Of a stretch of 64,000 nucleotides of DNA, positions 8,356-16,663 are shown one piece after another. The translations under genes and the position numbers were made by a program. Source of the stretch: Bdellovibrio sp. ArHS (lineage in GTDB: Bacteria; Bdellovibrionota; Bdellovibrionia; Bdellovibrionales; Bdellovibrionaceae). The notes under the pieces are model-generated. The model saw nothing but the letters and a program-made list of their open reading frames with translations. It was not told where the DNA came from and did no database searches. Position 1 is the stretch's first letter. Every line of letters begins with the position of its first letter. The stretch is from NCBI RefSeq assembly GCF_000786105.1, contig NZ_JTEV01000010.1:124001-188000 (forward strand), given 5' to 3'.

Positions 8356-9795
8356 TTGAAATATCTTATCGCCACTATTTTGCTATTTTCTGCTTTTACA
8401 AATGCGCAAACACCAGGCTCTGATTCCAAAGACAAATTTGCTGATCTTGCCAAAGAATATCAATCTTTGCTGAAGAAATATGGCGTGGACGCCAAGGATT
8501 TGGGCATGTATGCCACGGTCGGCGAAGGCGAAGAAATGAAAGTTCTTTTGGACAACAACGGTTCCAAAGTGATGATCCCGGCTTCGATTTCCAAAATTGC
8601 CACGGCTTCAGCTGTTTTAGAACACTTTCCGCCCGGTTATAAATTCAAAACTCAGCTGCTATCCACGGCAGAACCCAAGAATGGTGTTCTTAAGGGGACT
8701 CTTTACCTAAAAGGGGCAGGCGACCCCTCTTTTGTCTCAGAAAATATGTGGTACCTGGTCAACGCTTTCACTCGGAATAACGTTAAAAAAATTGAAGGCG
8801 ACATCGTCGTCGACGATTCTCTTTTTGACAAAGTTCGTTACGACCTGAGTCGGCAGAAAGAGCGCGTGGACCGGGCTTACGACGCCCCGGTGGGCGCGAT
8901 GAGTTTCAATTGGAACTCGGTGAATATTTTTGTTCGCCCGAATGGGGTCGGGACCGGTGCGCAAGTAACCATTGATCCAGAAAATGAATACATTCGTTTG
9001 GTCAATCGGGCGAAAACCGTGTCTGGTTCGGGAAACAATCTGATAGCGGACCGGGAAGATGATAAGAAGTTTCCCGGCGACGTCGTCATTGTGGGCGGAT
9101 CGATCGGACAGGGTTTGAAAGAGGTTGTCATTTTTAAGAATGTTCAGCAACCCGACCTTTGGGCAGGCTACAATTTGAAATCTTTTTTGGCGCAAAGAGG
9201 AATTCAACTGACCGGAGACGTGAAGAACGGTGTCACACCAGAGAAGGCGGATGTTTTAGCGGAATCAGAAAGCAAGCCGATCGAGCAGATGGTGGCCGAC
9301 ATGAATAAGTTTTCCAATAACTACGTCGCCGAAATGCTTACAAAAAACTTGGGTGTGGCGAAAAAGTCAAAAGGAGCGACGTTGGCAGACGGCATGCAGG
9401 TTATTAATGAGCATCTGCAAAGTTTAGGGCTTCCTGCGGATCAGTACAAAATAAACTCGCCATCTGGTTTGTCACGAGAAAACAGAATTTCATCCTTCGC
9501 TATGTGGAAAGTATTGGACCACTTGCGGGATGATTTCCGAGTCCAGCCCGAATTTCTGACGTCCTTGCCCATCGCGGGCGTTGATGGCACTCTCAAAAAG
9601 CGAATGAAAAACTCTTCGGCCGAACGCTGGGTGCGTGCTAAAACGGGATTTTTGACGAATGTCGTATCCTTAGCCGGTTACGCGGGATTAGAGGATGGTC
9701 GAGTGGTCACGTTTTCATTTGTTTATAACGGGTCTACGGATGAAACGAAGATTCGCGCGTTTTTTGATAATTTACTTATTTATCTTGTAAAATAA
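8356..9795 (+). CDS. dacB: D-alanyl-D-alanine carboxypeptidase/endopeptidase, PBP4 (DacB) type
   Basis: A 479-aa periplasmic penicillin-binding protein, close to the length of E. coli PBP4 (477 aa). PBP4 enzymes cut the terminal D-Ala and the 4-3 cross-links of peptidoglycan. The three active-site motifs are present: SISK (Ser77/Lys80), SNN in KFSNNYVAEML, and KTG in RAKTGFLTNV. A signal peptide (LKYLIATILLFSAFTNAQ) opens the protein when translation begins at TTG 8356. In Bdellovibrio, PBP4-type enzymes are known to remodel the prey wall during entry. Whether this copy acts on prey or on the cell's own wall cannot be told. The lytic transglycosylase gene starts 31 nt downstream, so co-transcription is likely. 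Confidence 0.9.
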   Translation: MKYLIATILLFSAFTNAQTPGSDSKDKFADLAKEYQSLLKKYGVDAKDLGMYATVGEGEEMKVLLDNNGSKVMIPASISKIATASAVLEHFPPGYKFKTQLLSTAEPKNGVLKGTLYLKGAGDPSFVSENMWYLVNAFTRNNVKKIEGDIVVDDSLFDKVRYDLSRQKERVDRAYDAPVGAMSFNWNSVNIFVRPNGVGTGAQVTIDPENEYIRLVNRAKTVSGSGNNLIADREDDKKFPGDVVIVGGSIGQGLKEVVIFKNVQQPDLWAGYNLKSFLAQRGIQLTGDVKNGVTPEKADVLAESESKPIEQMVADMNKFSNNYVAEMLTKNLGVAKKSKGATLADGMQVINEHLQSLGLPADQYKINSPSGLSRENRISSFAMWKVLDHLRDDFRVQPEFLTSLPIAGVDGTLKKRMKNSSAERWVRAKTGFLTNVVSLAGYAGLEDGRVVTFSFVYNGSTDETKIRAFFDNLLIYLVK

Positions 9796-9826
9796 GCCGA
9801 ATGAGAACCAGGAAGGTGGACGTTCG

Positions 9827-11014
9827 ATGAAAAAGCTGAGTGTCTCAATATTATGCGCAATCTTATCTGTCGCTTCTATCGCGGGAGCGCAAGGTGATAT
9901 TGCTGCGCAAGTGGTGCCCCAGGTATTGGGAAGAAGTCCTGAAGAAGTTCGCCCTTGGCGTGCACCTTCCTATGCGGATCAATCTGCCTCCTTGGGCTAT
10001 CACGACAGTGCCTTTTCCATTCCTAAAGGCATGGAAAAACAGGTTCAGTTTTGGATCGATGTCTATACCAAATACACGACAGAACAAGGTGTTATTCACG
10101 ATTCAGAAAATGTCGAAACAGTTTATGAAATTGTCGATCTCAAAGGTCTTAAGACCGAGCGTGAAAAGCAAAAGAAAGTCGATGAAGTAAAAAAAGTCAT
10201 CGCGGCTCGCTTGGCAACTCCTGAAGAAGGGGAACGCTTGCGCTTTCAATTGGGTCAGAAAGATCGCATGCAAGACGCGATTTTCTATTCCGGTCGTTAC
10301 CTTGAAGACATGGAAAAAATTTTCCGAGACAACAAAGTTCCTGTGGAACTGACGCGTCTGGCATTTGTCGAAAGCTCGTTCAATATCATGGCTCGTTCCA
10401 AAGTGGGAGCAAGCGGCATTTGGCAGATCATGCCTTACACCGCTCGCCCTTATAAGATGATTTCTCCCGTTGTAGATAAACGAAATCATCCGCTGGAAGC
10501 GACAAAGCTTGCGGCAAAACTTCTTCGTCAGAACTACAATATGCTTGAATCCTGGCCTTTGGCGGTCACGGGTTACAATCACGGACCGACCGGCGTTTTA
10601 AAAATGACCAGAAGCTATGAAACCCGCGAATTGGGTGAGCTGGTGCAAAACGTTCGTTCGCGCAAAAGCTTTGGTTTTGCTTCAAGAAACTTTTATGCAA
10701 GTTTCCTTGCCGCCTTGGAAGTTGAAAAGAACGCGAATAAATATTACGGCTCCGTCGTATGGTCCAAACCTTTGCCGGCTCAGGAATTAAAACTTCCCGT
10801 GTCTGTGAAGTATAAAGAGATTGTGGGCTGGTTTGACGGCGATGACTCAAAAGCTCAGGTGTATAATCCGCATCTGACTCAAAAAGCTCGCAAAGGTCAT
10901 CCTATTCCGGCCCAAACGGTGATTTCAGTTCCGAAGGATAAATACAATGTGGCTTTGATTTCTCTAGCACGGAAAAATCGTACCGTGGCTATGGAAGATA
11001 AGAAAAGTCGTTAG
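9827..11014 (+). CDS. Secreted lytic transglycosylase, SLT/MltD-like
   Basis: A 395-aa exported protein (signal peptide about residues 1-21, ending IAGAQG) with a soluble lytic transglycosylase domain. Glu182 in AFVESSFN is the catalytic glutamate, followed by GASGIWQIMPYTAR and VTGYNHGPTG, the usual SLT motifs. These enzymes cut the glycan strand between MurNAc and GlcNAc, forming 1,6-anhydro ends. No LysM repeats are evident in the C-terminal 100 residues, unlike full MltD. It lies downstream of the PBP4-type gene and is followed by an intrinsic terminator, so the two probably form a wall-remodelling unit. A role against prey wall versus self wall is open. Confidence 0.88.
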   Translation: MKKLSVSILCAILSVASIAGAQGDIAAQVVPQVLGRSPEEVRPWRAPSYADQSASLGYHDSAFSIPKGMEKQVQFWIDVYTKYTTEQGVIHDSENVETVYEIVDLKGLKTEREKQKKVDEVKKVIAARLATPEEGERLRFQLGQKDRMQDAIFYSGRYLEDMEKIFRDNKVPVELTRLAFVESSFNIMARSKVGASGIWQIMPYTARPYKMISPVVDKRNHPLEATKLAAKLLRQNYNMLESWPLAVTGYNHGPTGVLKMTRSYETRELGELVQNVRSRKSFGFASRNFYASFLAALEVEKNANKYYGSVVWSKPLPAQELKLPVSVKYKEIVGWFDGDDSKAQVYNPHLTQKARKGHPIPAQTVISVPKDKYNVALISLARKNRTVAMEDKKSR

Positions 11015-11033
11015 ACTCTGTCATTTTGAAAAT

Positions 11034-11066
11034 AAAAAAAGGGAGCCAGCAAGGCTCCCTTTATTA
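11034..11066. terminator. Bidirectional intrinsic terminator
   Basis: GGGAGCC-AGCAA-GGCTCCC with an A-run before it and TTTATTATTT after it. It can end the transglycosylase transcript on the plus strand and the TetR gene on the minus strand. Confidence 0.85.
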
Positions 11067-11086
11067 TTTCGATCAAGAGGTTCAAT

Positions 11087-11770
11087 TTAAATAAAGTCGC
11101 CCTTTGCGCGGGAAGCGTTCGTCGCAGTTGTCTCCATCGATGAACCTATGTCCAAATATTTAAAGAACAATTGATGGATTTCTTTTACAATGCCCGCATC
11201 GTGGATAGCTTCGGGCTTATCGATAGACATTGTATTTACCAAACCGATAAAGGCATTGACGACTAGATAAGAAACCTTGTCCATGTCGCGGCCTGGAATC
11301 GGCGGAAGATTGTAACGAACCACCTCTTGGAAGAAGCGAATGGATTCGGACATATAAGCGGCTTCAGCAACATAATATTGGATCGTTGTTAGTTTGGCGC
11401 GCAGTTCTGAGTTGCGGCGGATTGTTTCCACGGCAAGTTCGATCATAGCTTTCACACGCTGTTCAGGGGGAAGGGGAGAGATCGCGCGCATTTTTTCACT
11501 AATAAGGCGCTTGTCCTCTTCGACGATGTTTTTAACCACGGCTTGAACGACGGATTCCTTGTTGCCAAAAAACTGATAAAGGGACCCGATGCTGACGCCA
11601 GCTTCTTTCGCAATTTTATCTGTCGTTATCGAGTAAAAGCCTTCGGAAATTAACAAACGAGAGCAGGCATCTAAGATGGTTGCCACCGTTTGTCTTGAAC
11701 GCTCTTGTGTCGGCGCTTTCACGATGATCTTAGTTTTCTTTGCTTTTTCTTTCTCAAGTGACTGACTCAT
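11087..11770 (-). CDS. TetR/AcrR-family transcriptional regulator
   Basis: A 227-aa regulator with an N-terminal TetR helix-turn-helix: ATILDACSRLLISEGF, then DKIAKEAGVSIGSLYQFFGN. A helical ligand-binding half follows. The start at 11770 is chosen because AGAAGGGA precedes it and because the HTH then lies near the N-terminus after a Lys-rich leader. The open frame extends 28 codons upstream. A short dyad (ATAC-GCTCA-GTAT) lies about 20 nt upstream and could be its operator, but the arms are only 4 bp. The target genes and ligand are unknown, and no adjacent efflux gene is present. Confidence 0.85.
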   Translation of the reverse strand: MSQSLEKEKAKKTKIIVKAPTQERSRQTVATILDACSRLLISEGFYSITTDKIAKEAGVSIGSLYQFFGNKESVVQAVVKNIVEEDKRLISEKMRAISPLPPEQRVKAMIELAVETIRRNSELRAKLTTIQYYVAEAAYMSESIRFFQEVVRYNLPPIPGRDMDKVSYLVVNAFIGLVNTMSIDKPEAIHDAGIVKEIHQLFFKYLDIGSSMETTATNASRAKGDFI

Positions 11771-11934
11771 GCCAGAATTATCCCTTCTAAATACGCTCAG
11801 TATGGATTCGTGTCCTAATGAGGACAGAATAAGGAGCAACGCAGATACGGGCAAGTCTGGTTTTTTACAGAATTGTAATGATCCTGCAATGAATATGGAT
11901 TTTAGTAGGGAATGTGATTCCTGCTTGTTTTTGC

Positions 11935-12381
11935 CTACTCAAGTTCTTGTGAACAATAAACTTCAGCTCGTTGAGCATTGGCGGGATAGGCCATGCTTTT
12001 AGCAAAACTCTGACACTGTTTTTTGGTGAGCGAGCGATTGAAGCGGCGAAGGCAATCCCAACGAACCTCGTCGCCCGTATCCGCATATTCCATGCTTTTA
12101 GAAATCGCATGGCAGTCCTTGATCCCGATTTGGCGAAGCTCGTAAAGACAGACAAGGCGCGCCTCTTCAGCGTTGGTGGAGTATTCCATTGTTTTCGCGA
12201 CATTTAAGCACGAAGCCACCGTCAGTTGGTTTTTCTTCTGCTTTAAACATTGCATTCTTAGATCGTCACGTTGATCCATTGCCAGGCGGTTCTTTCCGGT
12301 GACTTGGCAAAGGCTTCCCGCCTGAGCGGAAACCATAGAAAAGAAAAATGCAAAGACCATGAGCAGCTTGAATAGATGCAT
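11935..12381 (-). CDS. Small secreted protein made of four Cys-paired repeats
   Basis: No known family was recognised. The protein (148 aa) has a signal peptide (HLFKLLMVFAFFFSMVSAQA) and then four tandem units of about 32 residues. Each has two Cys roughly 19-20 residues apart: C-x-x-x-x-K-x-M-E/A-Y, a loop, then R-x-x-C-L/S. Clear copies start CLNVAKTMEYS, CHAISKSMEYA and CQSFAKSMAYP; the first, CQVTGKNRLAM, is more divergent. The even Cys spacing suggests one disulfide per helical hairpin repeat. ATG 12381 follows a GAGGGA ribosome site. It lies on the same strand between the hydrolase gene (upstream start at 13599) and the TetR gene. Confidence 0.72.
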   Translation of the reverse strand: MHLFKLLMVFAFFFSMVSAQAGSLCQVTGKNRLAMDQRDDLRMQCLKQKKNQLTVASCLNVAKTMEYSTNAEEARLVCLYELRQIGIKDCHAISKSMEYADTGDEVRWDCLRRFNRSLTKKQCQSFAKSMAYPANAQRAEVYCSQELE

Positions 12382-12516
12382 AAGAAATTCCCTCATTGCG
12401 GTATTAGTGCAAAATGAGGGCGCTGTATTCTTCTTTATATTTGATTTTAGGCAGGCCCCCCTGTCTAACTTTGATACAGGGGGCGAAAATGGCGGTACGT
12501 GAGTCCTCATGTTTTC

Positions 12517-13599
12517 TTAGAGTTCCAAAAAGTCCGTCTTGATTTGCTCAAGGAAAGACTCTTGAAAGGGCAGTGGGCTCTCATTGGGTTCCTTGCCGTT
12601 AAAACTGCTCAGTTGCGAAGAGGCTTTGCGAATGAAATGGTCTCCGTTGGGAACGGCCACCAGTTTGACGGAACTGGTTCCAAATCCGTTAATTTGCGCG
12701 GCCATCGAAATAAATTCTGACCATTGCGAGCCGATAAAATCCGAAGAGCCCGAAAAAACTACCACGGCTGTTCGTGCCTGGCTGATATCCGCAACCGGAT
12801 CAACATCACCTAACTCTTGCATATAAGTCCAATGTGCTTGCATTTGAAAGTAATGGTTCATGTCGGGGTACTTGGTCAGAATTTCTTGGGGTGTTTTTTT
12901 GTATTTATAAAATTCCTGAGAAACCAAAGCAATTCTATTCATGATTCCGGCAACCTGATTAGGTTGATAGCCTGCAAGAAGAAACTGGCGGCGATGGTTA
13001 GAGATGTCATAATCAAACCATTTTGTGGCTAAGCTTCCATAGACCGCAATTTTTTTAACGCTCACTTCTTGGGCTATAAAGGGAGCGATCACGCCGCCAA
13101 TACTATGACCAAAAATATAGAGACGATCTTTTTGCACAAAAGGGTAACTGGCCAAAGCTTTCATTCCGGCTTTGAATCCAGCTAACTCCCGTTGAAAACT
13201 TTGTAACTGGCAAGGGGTTCCTTTGCTATCACCCATGCCTGTCTTTTCCACTCGCATGGTTACAAAGCCTAGGCGCGCCACAAAATCAATAATGCGGTGA
13301 TAGGCATCCGGCTTCGGGCCTGTACCCGAAAAATCCATCGAATAGCAGCCTAAGCCACCGACGAAGAGAAGTGCCGGTGAAGGTTTATCGCCAGCGGGTT
13401 TAGTCACAATCACTCGTTGAACTTCATTGCCAACTTTGACCGAGCCATAAATAATTTGATAGGCAGAACTGGATTCTCGCGGGAAGCCGCCAGCGGTGGG
13501 CTCTCCCAACTCATTTGGAATTGAGACGGCTTGAGTGCCAAGACACCACAAAACAGTCACAAATCCTACACAAAGCGGCCTGATTTTTTTAATAAACAT
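12517..13599 (-). CDS. Secreted alpha/beta-hydrolase
   Basis: A 360-aa exported protein (signal peptide ending in CLGTQA) with an alpha/beta-hydrolase fold. GHSIGG carries the nucleophile Ser in the elbow. FVGGLGC and TMRVEKTGMGDSKG fit the oxyanion strand and the following strand. An Asp in VVFSGSSDF and a His in PNGDHF fit the rest of the triad. The family includes esterases and peptidases. The layout resembles dienelactone-hydrolase/prolyl-peptidase-like serine hydrolases, but the substrate is unknown. It lies 45 nt downstream of the MBL-fold hydrolase on the same strand, so the two may be co-transcribed under the divergent AraC-type regulator. Confidence 0.8.
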   Translation of the reverse strand: MFIKKIRPLCVGFVTVLWCLGTQAVSIPNELGEPTAGGFPRESSSAYQIIYGSVKVGNEVQRVIVTKPAGDKPSPALLFVGGLGCYSMDFSGTGPKPDAYHRIIDFVARLGFVTMRVEKTGMGDSKGTPCQLQSFQRELAGFKAGMKALASYPFVQKDRLYIFGHSIGGVIAPFIAQEVSVKKIAVYGSLATKWFDYDISNHRRQFLLAGYQPNQVAGIMNRIALVSQEFYKYKKTPQEILTKYPDMNHYFQMQAHWTYMQELGDVDPVADISQARTAVVVFSGSSDFIGSQWSEFISMAAQINGFGTSSVKLVAVPNGDHFIRKASSQLSSFNGKEPNESPLPFQESFLEQIKTDFLEL

Positions 13600-13644
13600 A
13601 ATGAAGTCCTTCTCTTTATCCGTCTGCCTGTTGGGCGGAAAAAA

Positions 13645-14460
13645 CTAATTATTGTCAGCAGTATTCAGAATCATGCGAGTTCCGGGTGCAAGATCGATAA
13701 GTCTTTTTTGCAGGCCAAACATCGCAAACGCAGTGTCCATGAGCATTTTACCTTGGGTGAAGTGCTGCCAGTTATCCTGGTGAACTGGAATGATTTTCGA
13801 ATTGGGAGACGCGTGTGACAAGGAAAGTACTTCGTTGGTATCCATGGTTAGACGTACGGGAACTTCGGTTGGATGGGCGGCGCCAGCAAACGCGAAAATG
13901 TATTTCGGCTTAAATGTATCGACCACCATTTTGACTCCGGGATACCAAACCGTGTCGCCAGTGATATAGAAAAGATCTTGTTGAGAGTTTACATCCGTGA
14001 TCACGAATCCGATGACTTCACCAACAACGGCTTCGATTCCTTCGGGGCCATGTTGCGCTGGAGTCGCCGTGATTTTAAGCTCTCTTCCGTTGGGAGTGCG
14101 AAATCTTCTTTCGTCCCATGGTGACATACCCACCGCATTGTTTTTCAGTCGTTTGGCGCCGGATTGCGTGGTGAGAACGTGTTGAGCCAAGGGCAGAAGC
14201 TCTCGTCCAGAGTGATCTAGGTTGTCGGCGTGTTCATCGTGAGTCAGCAAAACAAGATCGATCTTGCCAAGATCTTTGCGATCTACGGCAGGGGCCTCGG
14301 TTTTATGCAAAGTCACTGGGCCAGGGTAAATCGACTGAGCCTCGTCAAAGGTGGGATCTGTAATAATTTTGTAGCCATCGATTTCGATAAGCACTGTGGG
14401 GCCGCCAACGTGAACGATTTCGATATGAGGGGGTGCGGGTGGAAGATTGATGAATGTCAT
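13645..14460 (-). CDS. MBL-fold metal-dependent hydrolase (UlaG-like)
   Basis: A 271-aa cytoplasmic protein of the metallo-beta-lactamase superfamily. The metal motif is LLTHDEHADNLD, a variant of HxHxDH with the first His in THDEH and Asp in HAD. Further ligands fit TPAQHGPEG, TGDTVWYPG and IPVHQDNW. The start of the protein (HVGGPTVLIEIDGYKIITDPTF) is typical of the UlaG/YtnP-like branch, which includes lactonases and hydrolases of unclear substrate. An AAGGAG ribosome site precedes the ATG. It diverges from the AraC-type regulator across 83 nt that contain a near-perfect palindrome, which suggests that this regulator controls it. The substrate is not predictable from sequence. Confidence 0.85.
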   Translation of the reverse strand: MTFINLPPAPPHIEIVHVGGPTVLIEIDGYKIITDPTFDEAQSIYPGPVTLHKTEAPAVDRKDLGKIDLVLLTHDEHADNLDHSGRELLPLAQHVLTTQSGAKRLKNNAVGMSPWDERRFRTPNGRELKITATPAQHGPEGIEAVVGEVIGFVITDVNSQQDLFYITGDTVWYPGVKMVVDTFKPKYIFAFAGAAHPTEVPVRLTMDTNEVLSLSHASPNSKIIPVHQDNWQHFTQGKMLMDTAFAMFGLQKRLIDLAPGTRMILNTADNN

Positions 14461-14509
14461 AATAAGCTCCTTCGCTTGGAGCCTGTTTTACCCTTTGCGT
14501 AATCCGTTT

Positions 14510-14533
14510 TAAAGTGGCATAAATGACACTTTA
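14510..14533. promoter_or_regulatory. Near-perfect 24-bp palindrome, likely AraC-type operator
   Basis: Arms TAAAGTG and CACTTTA flank a core with a second pair, CAT/ATG, around AA. Twenty of 24 positions are symmetric. It ends 10 nt before the regulator's ATG and lies about 50 nt upstream of the divergent MBL gene. The TGGC half-site resembles the start of sites bound by AraC regulators with DJ-1-like domains. Binding is inferred. Confidence 0.6.
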
Positions 14534-14543
14534 GGGGTTAATT

Positions 14544-15500
14544 ATGCCAAAACGAAAAAACCTAAAGATCGCCATTATGGCTTATGATGCTGTCAGTATC
14601 GGCTTTGTCCTTCTTATCAGGGACGTATTCAAGATTGCAAACATGGTATTAGAGAGTGATTTTTACGAGTTAGAGATCATTAGCTACAAACAACGCCATG
14701 TCGGCGATGGCGAGGTCTCTCTTCAGGCGAAGGCCCCAGGAAAGGCATACGACTATATTATTGTACCTCCGGCGACAGACTTTAAACCTTCGTTCTTAAA
14801 TAACTATGAAAAAGAAGGCCGTTTGCTACAGGCATATCGAGACAAGGGTTCTGTGATTGTCTCCTCTTGTCTGGGCAGTCTGATTGTGGCTCAGGCCGGA
14901 CTCTTGGATGGAGCCTCAGCGACCACGCATTGGGCCTGGCTGGATTTTGCAAAACAGAAGTTTCCAGAAGTTCAGTGGAACATTCAAAAAATGATCTGTG
15001 AAACGTCGGAATTCATCACAGCGGGAGGTTACTTAGCGGCTATCGATCTTTTACTAAGTATTATTGGCAGAAGTTCCGGGAAAAATGTGGCCCAGAAAGT
15101 AGGGAAGATTATTCTGGCGGAAACGATTCGCGAAAGTCAGTCGATATTCTCGATGAAGCTGGTACTTCCAGGTAAAGCGGGAAGTGGATTTGAAAACCTG
15201 GAAGCTTGGGTCGAGAACAATCTGCGCAGGGATATTCAGGTAAATGATATGGCCGAGTTTTCTCTGATGAGTCTTAGGACTTTCCAAAGAAAGTTTTCAG
15301 AAGCCTTTGGAATCAGTCCGCAGAGGTATTTACAGATCAAGCGTGTTGAAAAGGCCAAACAGCTTCTTTCCGATCAATCATTAAGTCTGGAAGAGATTTT
15401 AGAAAGAGTCGGGCTCGGAGACCCCTCGGCTTTTCGCAAAGTTTTTAAGCGTGAAATCGGTTTAAGTCCTTCAGAGTTTCGTCGCCGGTCAATTAGCTAA
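14544..15500 (+). CDS. GlxA-family transcriptional regulator (DJ-1/PfpI domain plus AraC HTH)
   Basis: A 318-aa regulator in two parts. Residues 1-190 or so form a DJ-1/PfpI (class I glutamine amidotransferase-like) domain. A Cys sits at the nucleophile-elbow position in VSSCLGSLIVAQAGLL, followed by ATTHWAW. The C-terminal 100 residues are an AraC-type double helix-turn-helix (SLMSLRTFQRKFSEAFGISPQRYLQ and GLGDPSAFRKVFKREIGLSPSEFRRR). This architecture is the GlxA/FtrA family, which often controls catabolic or stress genes. The effector is unknown. A strong palindrome just before the start suggests autoregulation and control of the divergent hydrolase genes. Confidence 0.9.
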   Translation: MPKRKNLKIAIMAYDAVSIGFVLLIRDVFKIANMVLESDFYELEIISYKQRHVGDGEVSLQAKAPGKAYDYIIVPPATDFKPSFLNNYEKEGRLLQAYRDKGSVIVSSCLGSLIVAQAGLLDGASATTHWAWLDFAKQKFPEVQWNIQKMICETSEFITAGGYLAAIDLLLSIIGRSSGKNVAQKVGKIILAETIRESQSIFSMKLVLPGKAGSGFENLEAWVENNLRRDIQVNDMAEFSLMSLRTFQRKFSEAFGISPQRYLQIKRVEKAKQLLSDQSLSLEEILERVGLGDPSAFRKVFKREIGLSPSEFRRRSIS

Positions 15501-15623
15501 TCAACCTCGGGTAACCTGGCCTATATATTCCCGATCTGAGACGGACAATTCACTCACCAGCTAAAGTCGAGCGCGTAACAAACCGATACAGAAAGTGATT
15601 TAAACATCTGAAGAGGTTCTGTT

Positions 15624-16631
15624 ATGAAGATCCCTGTATTGATCCTCGGGTTTCTATTTTCGATGTCTGTTTATTCCGCCCCTAGGCAGGACGTGGAAAA
15701 GAAGATTATTGCTGACCTGGCACAAAGTTTTTCCCATCTGAAAACTCCTTCAGAAGCATTGGCAAGAATGAAGCCGCATTTAACCGATGAAGAAGTAAAA
15801 TATTTGCAGAATCTGATCGAAAAAAAGCTGTGGTTAGAAATGCCCCAGATTGAAAACGAAGGACGTTTAATCACTTACAAGTTTTCTAATGGCACGAAGC
15901 TCGCGGTCGAAATCGCCGACTACTTTGGTAGGACCTACGTGGTGAACGGCCATAAGTTAGAGCTCGAGCGCTATGCCACTTTAGAAGAACAAATATCTTA
16001 CTTGCGCCGCTTTATCAGTATGCGAGTCCTCTCGTCAGAGAAAAAGGGGGCCGGGCTGTGGTCTCTATTTCTTCCCTCGGCCCACGCGTCACTGACTTGC
16101 AATATGGTAGTCAGCTCGGGCTGTCTTGAAGTTTCGATGGCGGCCGCTCTTTGGCTGACGCGGGAAGCGTCCACGGAGTCTCCATTGGCACGCTGTCGTG
16201 ATAACTATTACTACAATAAAAATCAGGATATGACGAAAAAATGCCTGTCTCAATACGGCAACAGTCTGTCTTTATCGAGTATTCAAGAGATCAGCGAGAT
16301 TTTGGCGCAGACAGCGCATACATCCTTGGAAATTTCCTGTAACAAAGGTGAAGGTCCTCATATTTGGATCAACGGAGAAGAGGTCACGCGCTTCAACAAG
16401 GGACTTACGGCAGCAGATTATTCGATTACGATGAAGCAGGATCCTCATTTGAAACTCAATAAACTTCCAGCCGCAGTCTTACGCTGCTGTCAAAAGCCTT
16501 CGGGGGATCCTTTAGCCGGTGAGTGCGAAGAGTTTGTGAATAACCATCTTGGCATAAAAGAGAAACGCACCAAGGAATTTGGAGGATCTCATTTGCGGAT
16601 TCGTGGGAAAGAAATTGAAGGAAGAAGATAA
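15624..16631 (+). CDS. Secreted protein of unknown function
   Basis: I do not recognise this family. The protein (335 aa) has a signal peptide (KIPVLILGFLFSMSVYSAPR) and a mostly helical first half (ADLAQSFSHLKTPSEALARM). The second half is Cys-rich: LTCNMVVSSGCLEVS, ARCRDNYYY, KKCLSQ, LEISCNKGEG, RCCQKPSGDP and GECEEF. These could form several disulfides in the periplasm or outside the cell. The segment HIWINGEEVTRF may be a short beta-hairpin. The last 25 residues are strongly basic. An AAGAGG ribosome site precedes the ATG. It stands alone between the AraC-type regulator and a bidirectional terminator. Confidence 0.7.
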   Translation: MKIPVLILGFLFSMSVYSAPRQDVEKKIIADLAQSFSHLKTPSEALARMKPHLTDEEVKYLQNLIEKKLWLEMPQIENEGRLITYKFSNGTKLAVEIADYFGRTYVVNGHKLELERYATLEEQISYLRRFISMRVLSSEKKGAGLWSLFLPSAHASLTCNMVVSSGCLEVSMAAALWLTREASTESPLARCRDNYYYNKNQDMTKKCLSQYGNSLSLSSIQEISEILAQTAHTSLEISCNKGEGPHIWINGEEVTRFNKGLTAADYSITMKQDPHLKLNKLPAAVLRCCQKPSGDPLAGECEEFVNNHLGIKEKRTKEFGGSHLRIRGKEIEGRR

Positions 16632-16633
16632 TA

Positions 16634-16662
16634 AAAAACCCAGCCGAAGCTGGGTTTTTTAA
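16634..16662. terminator. Bidirectional intrinsic terminator
   Basis: CCCAGC-CGAA-GCTGGG stem with A6 before it and T6 after it. It serves the secreted unknown gene (plus) and the M14 carboxypeptidase gene (minus), whose stop codons lie within a few bases on each side. Confidence 0.88.
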
Positions 16663-16663
16663 T

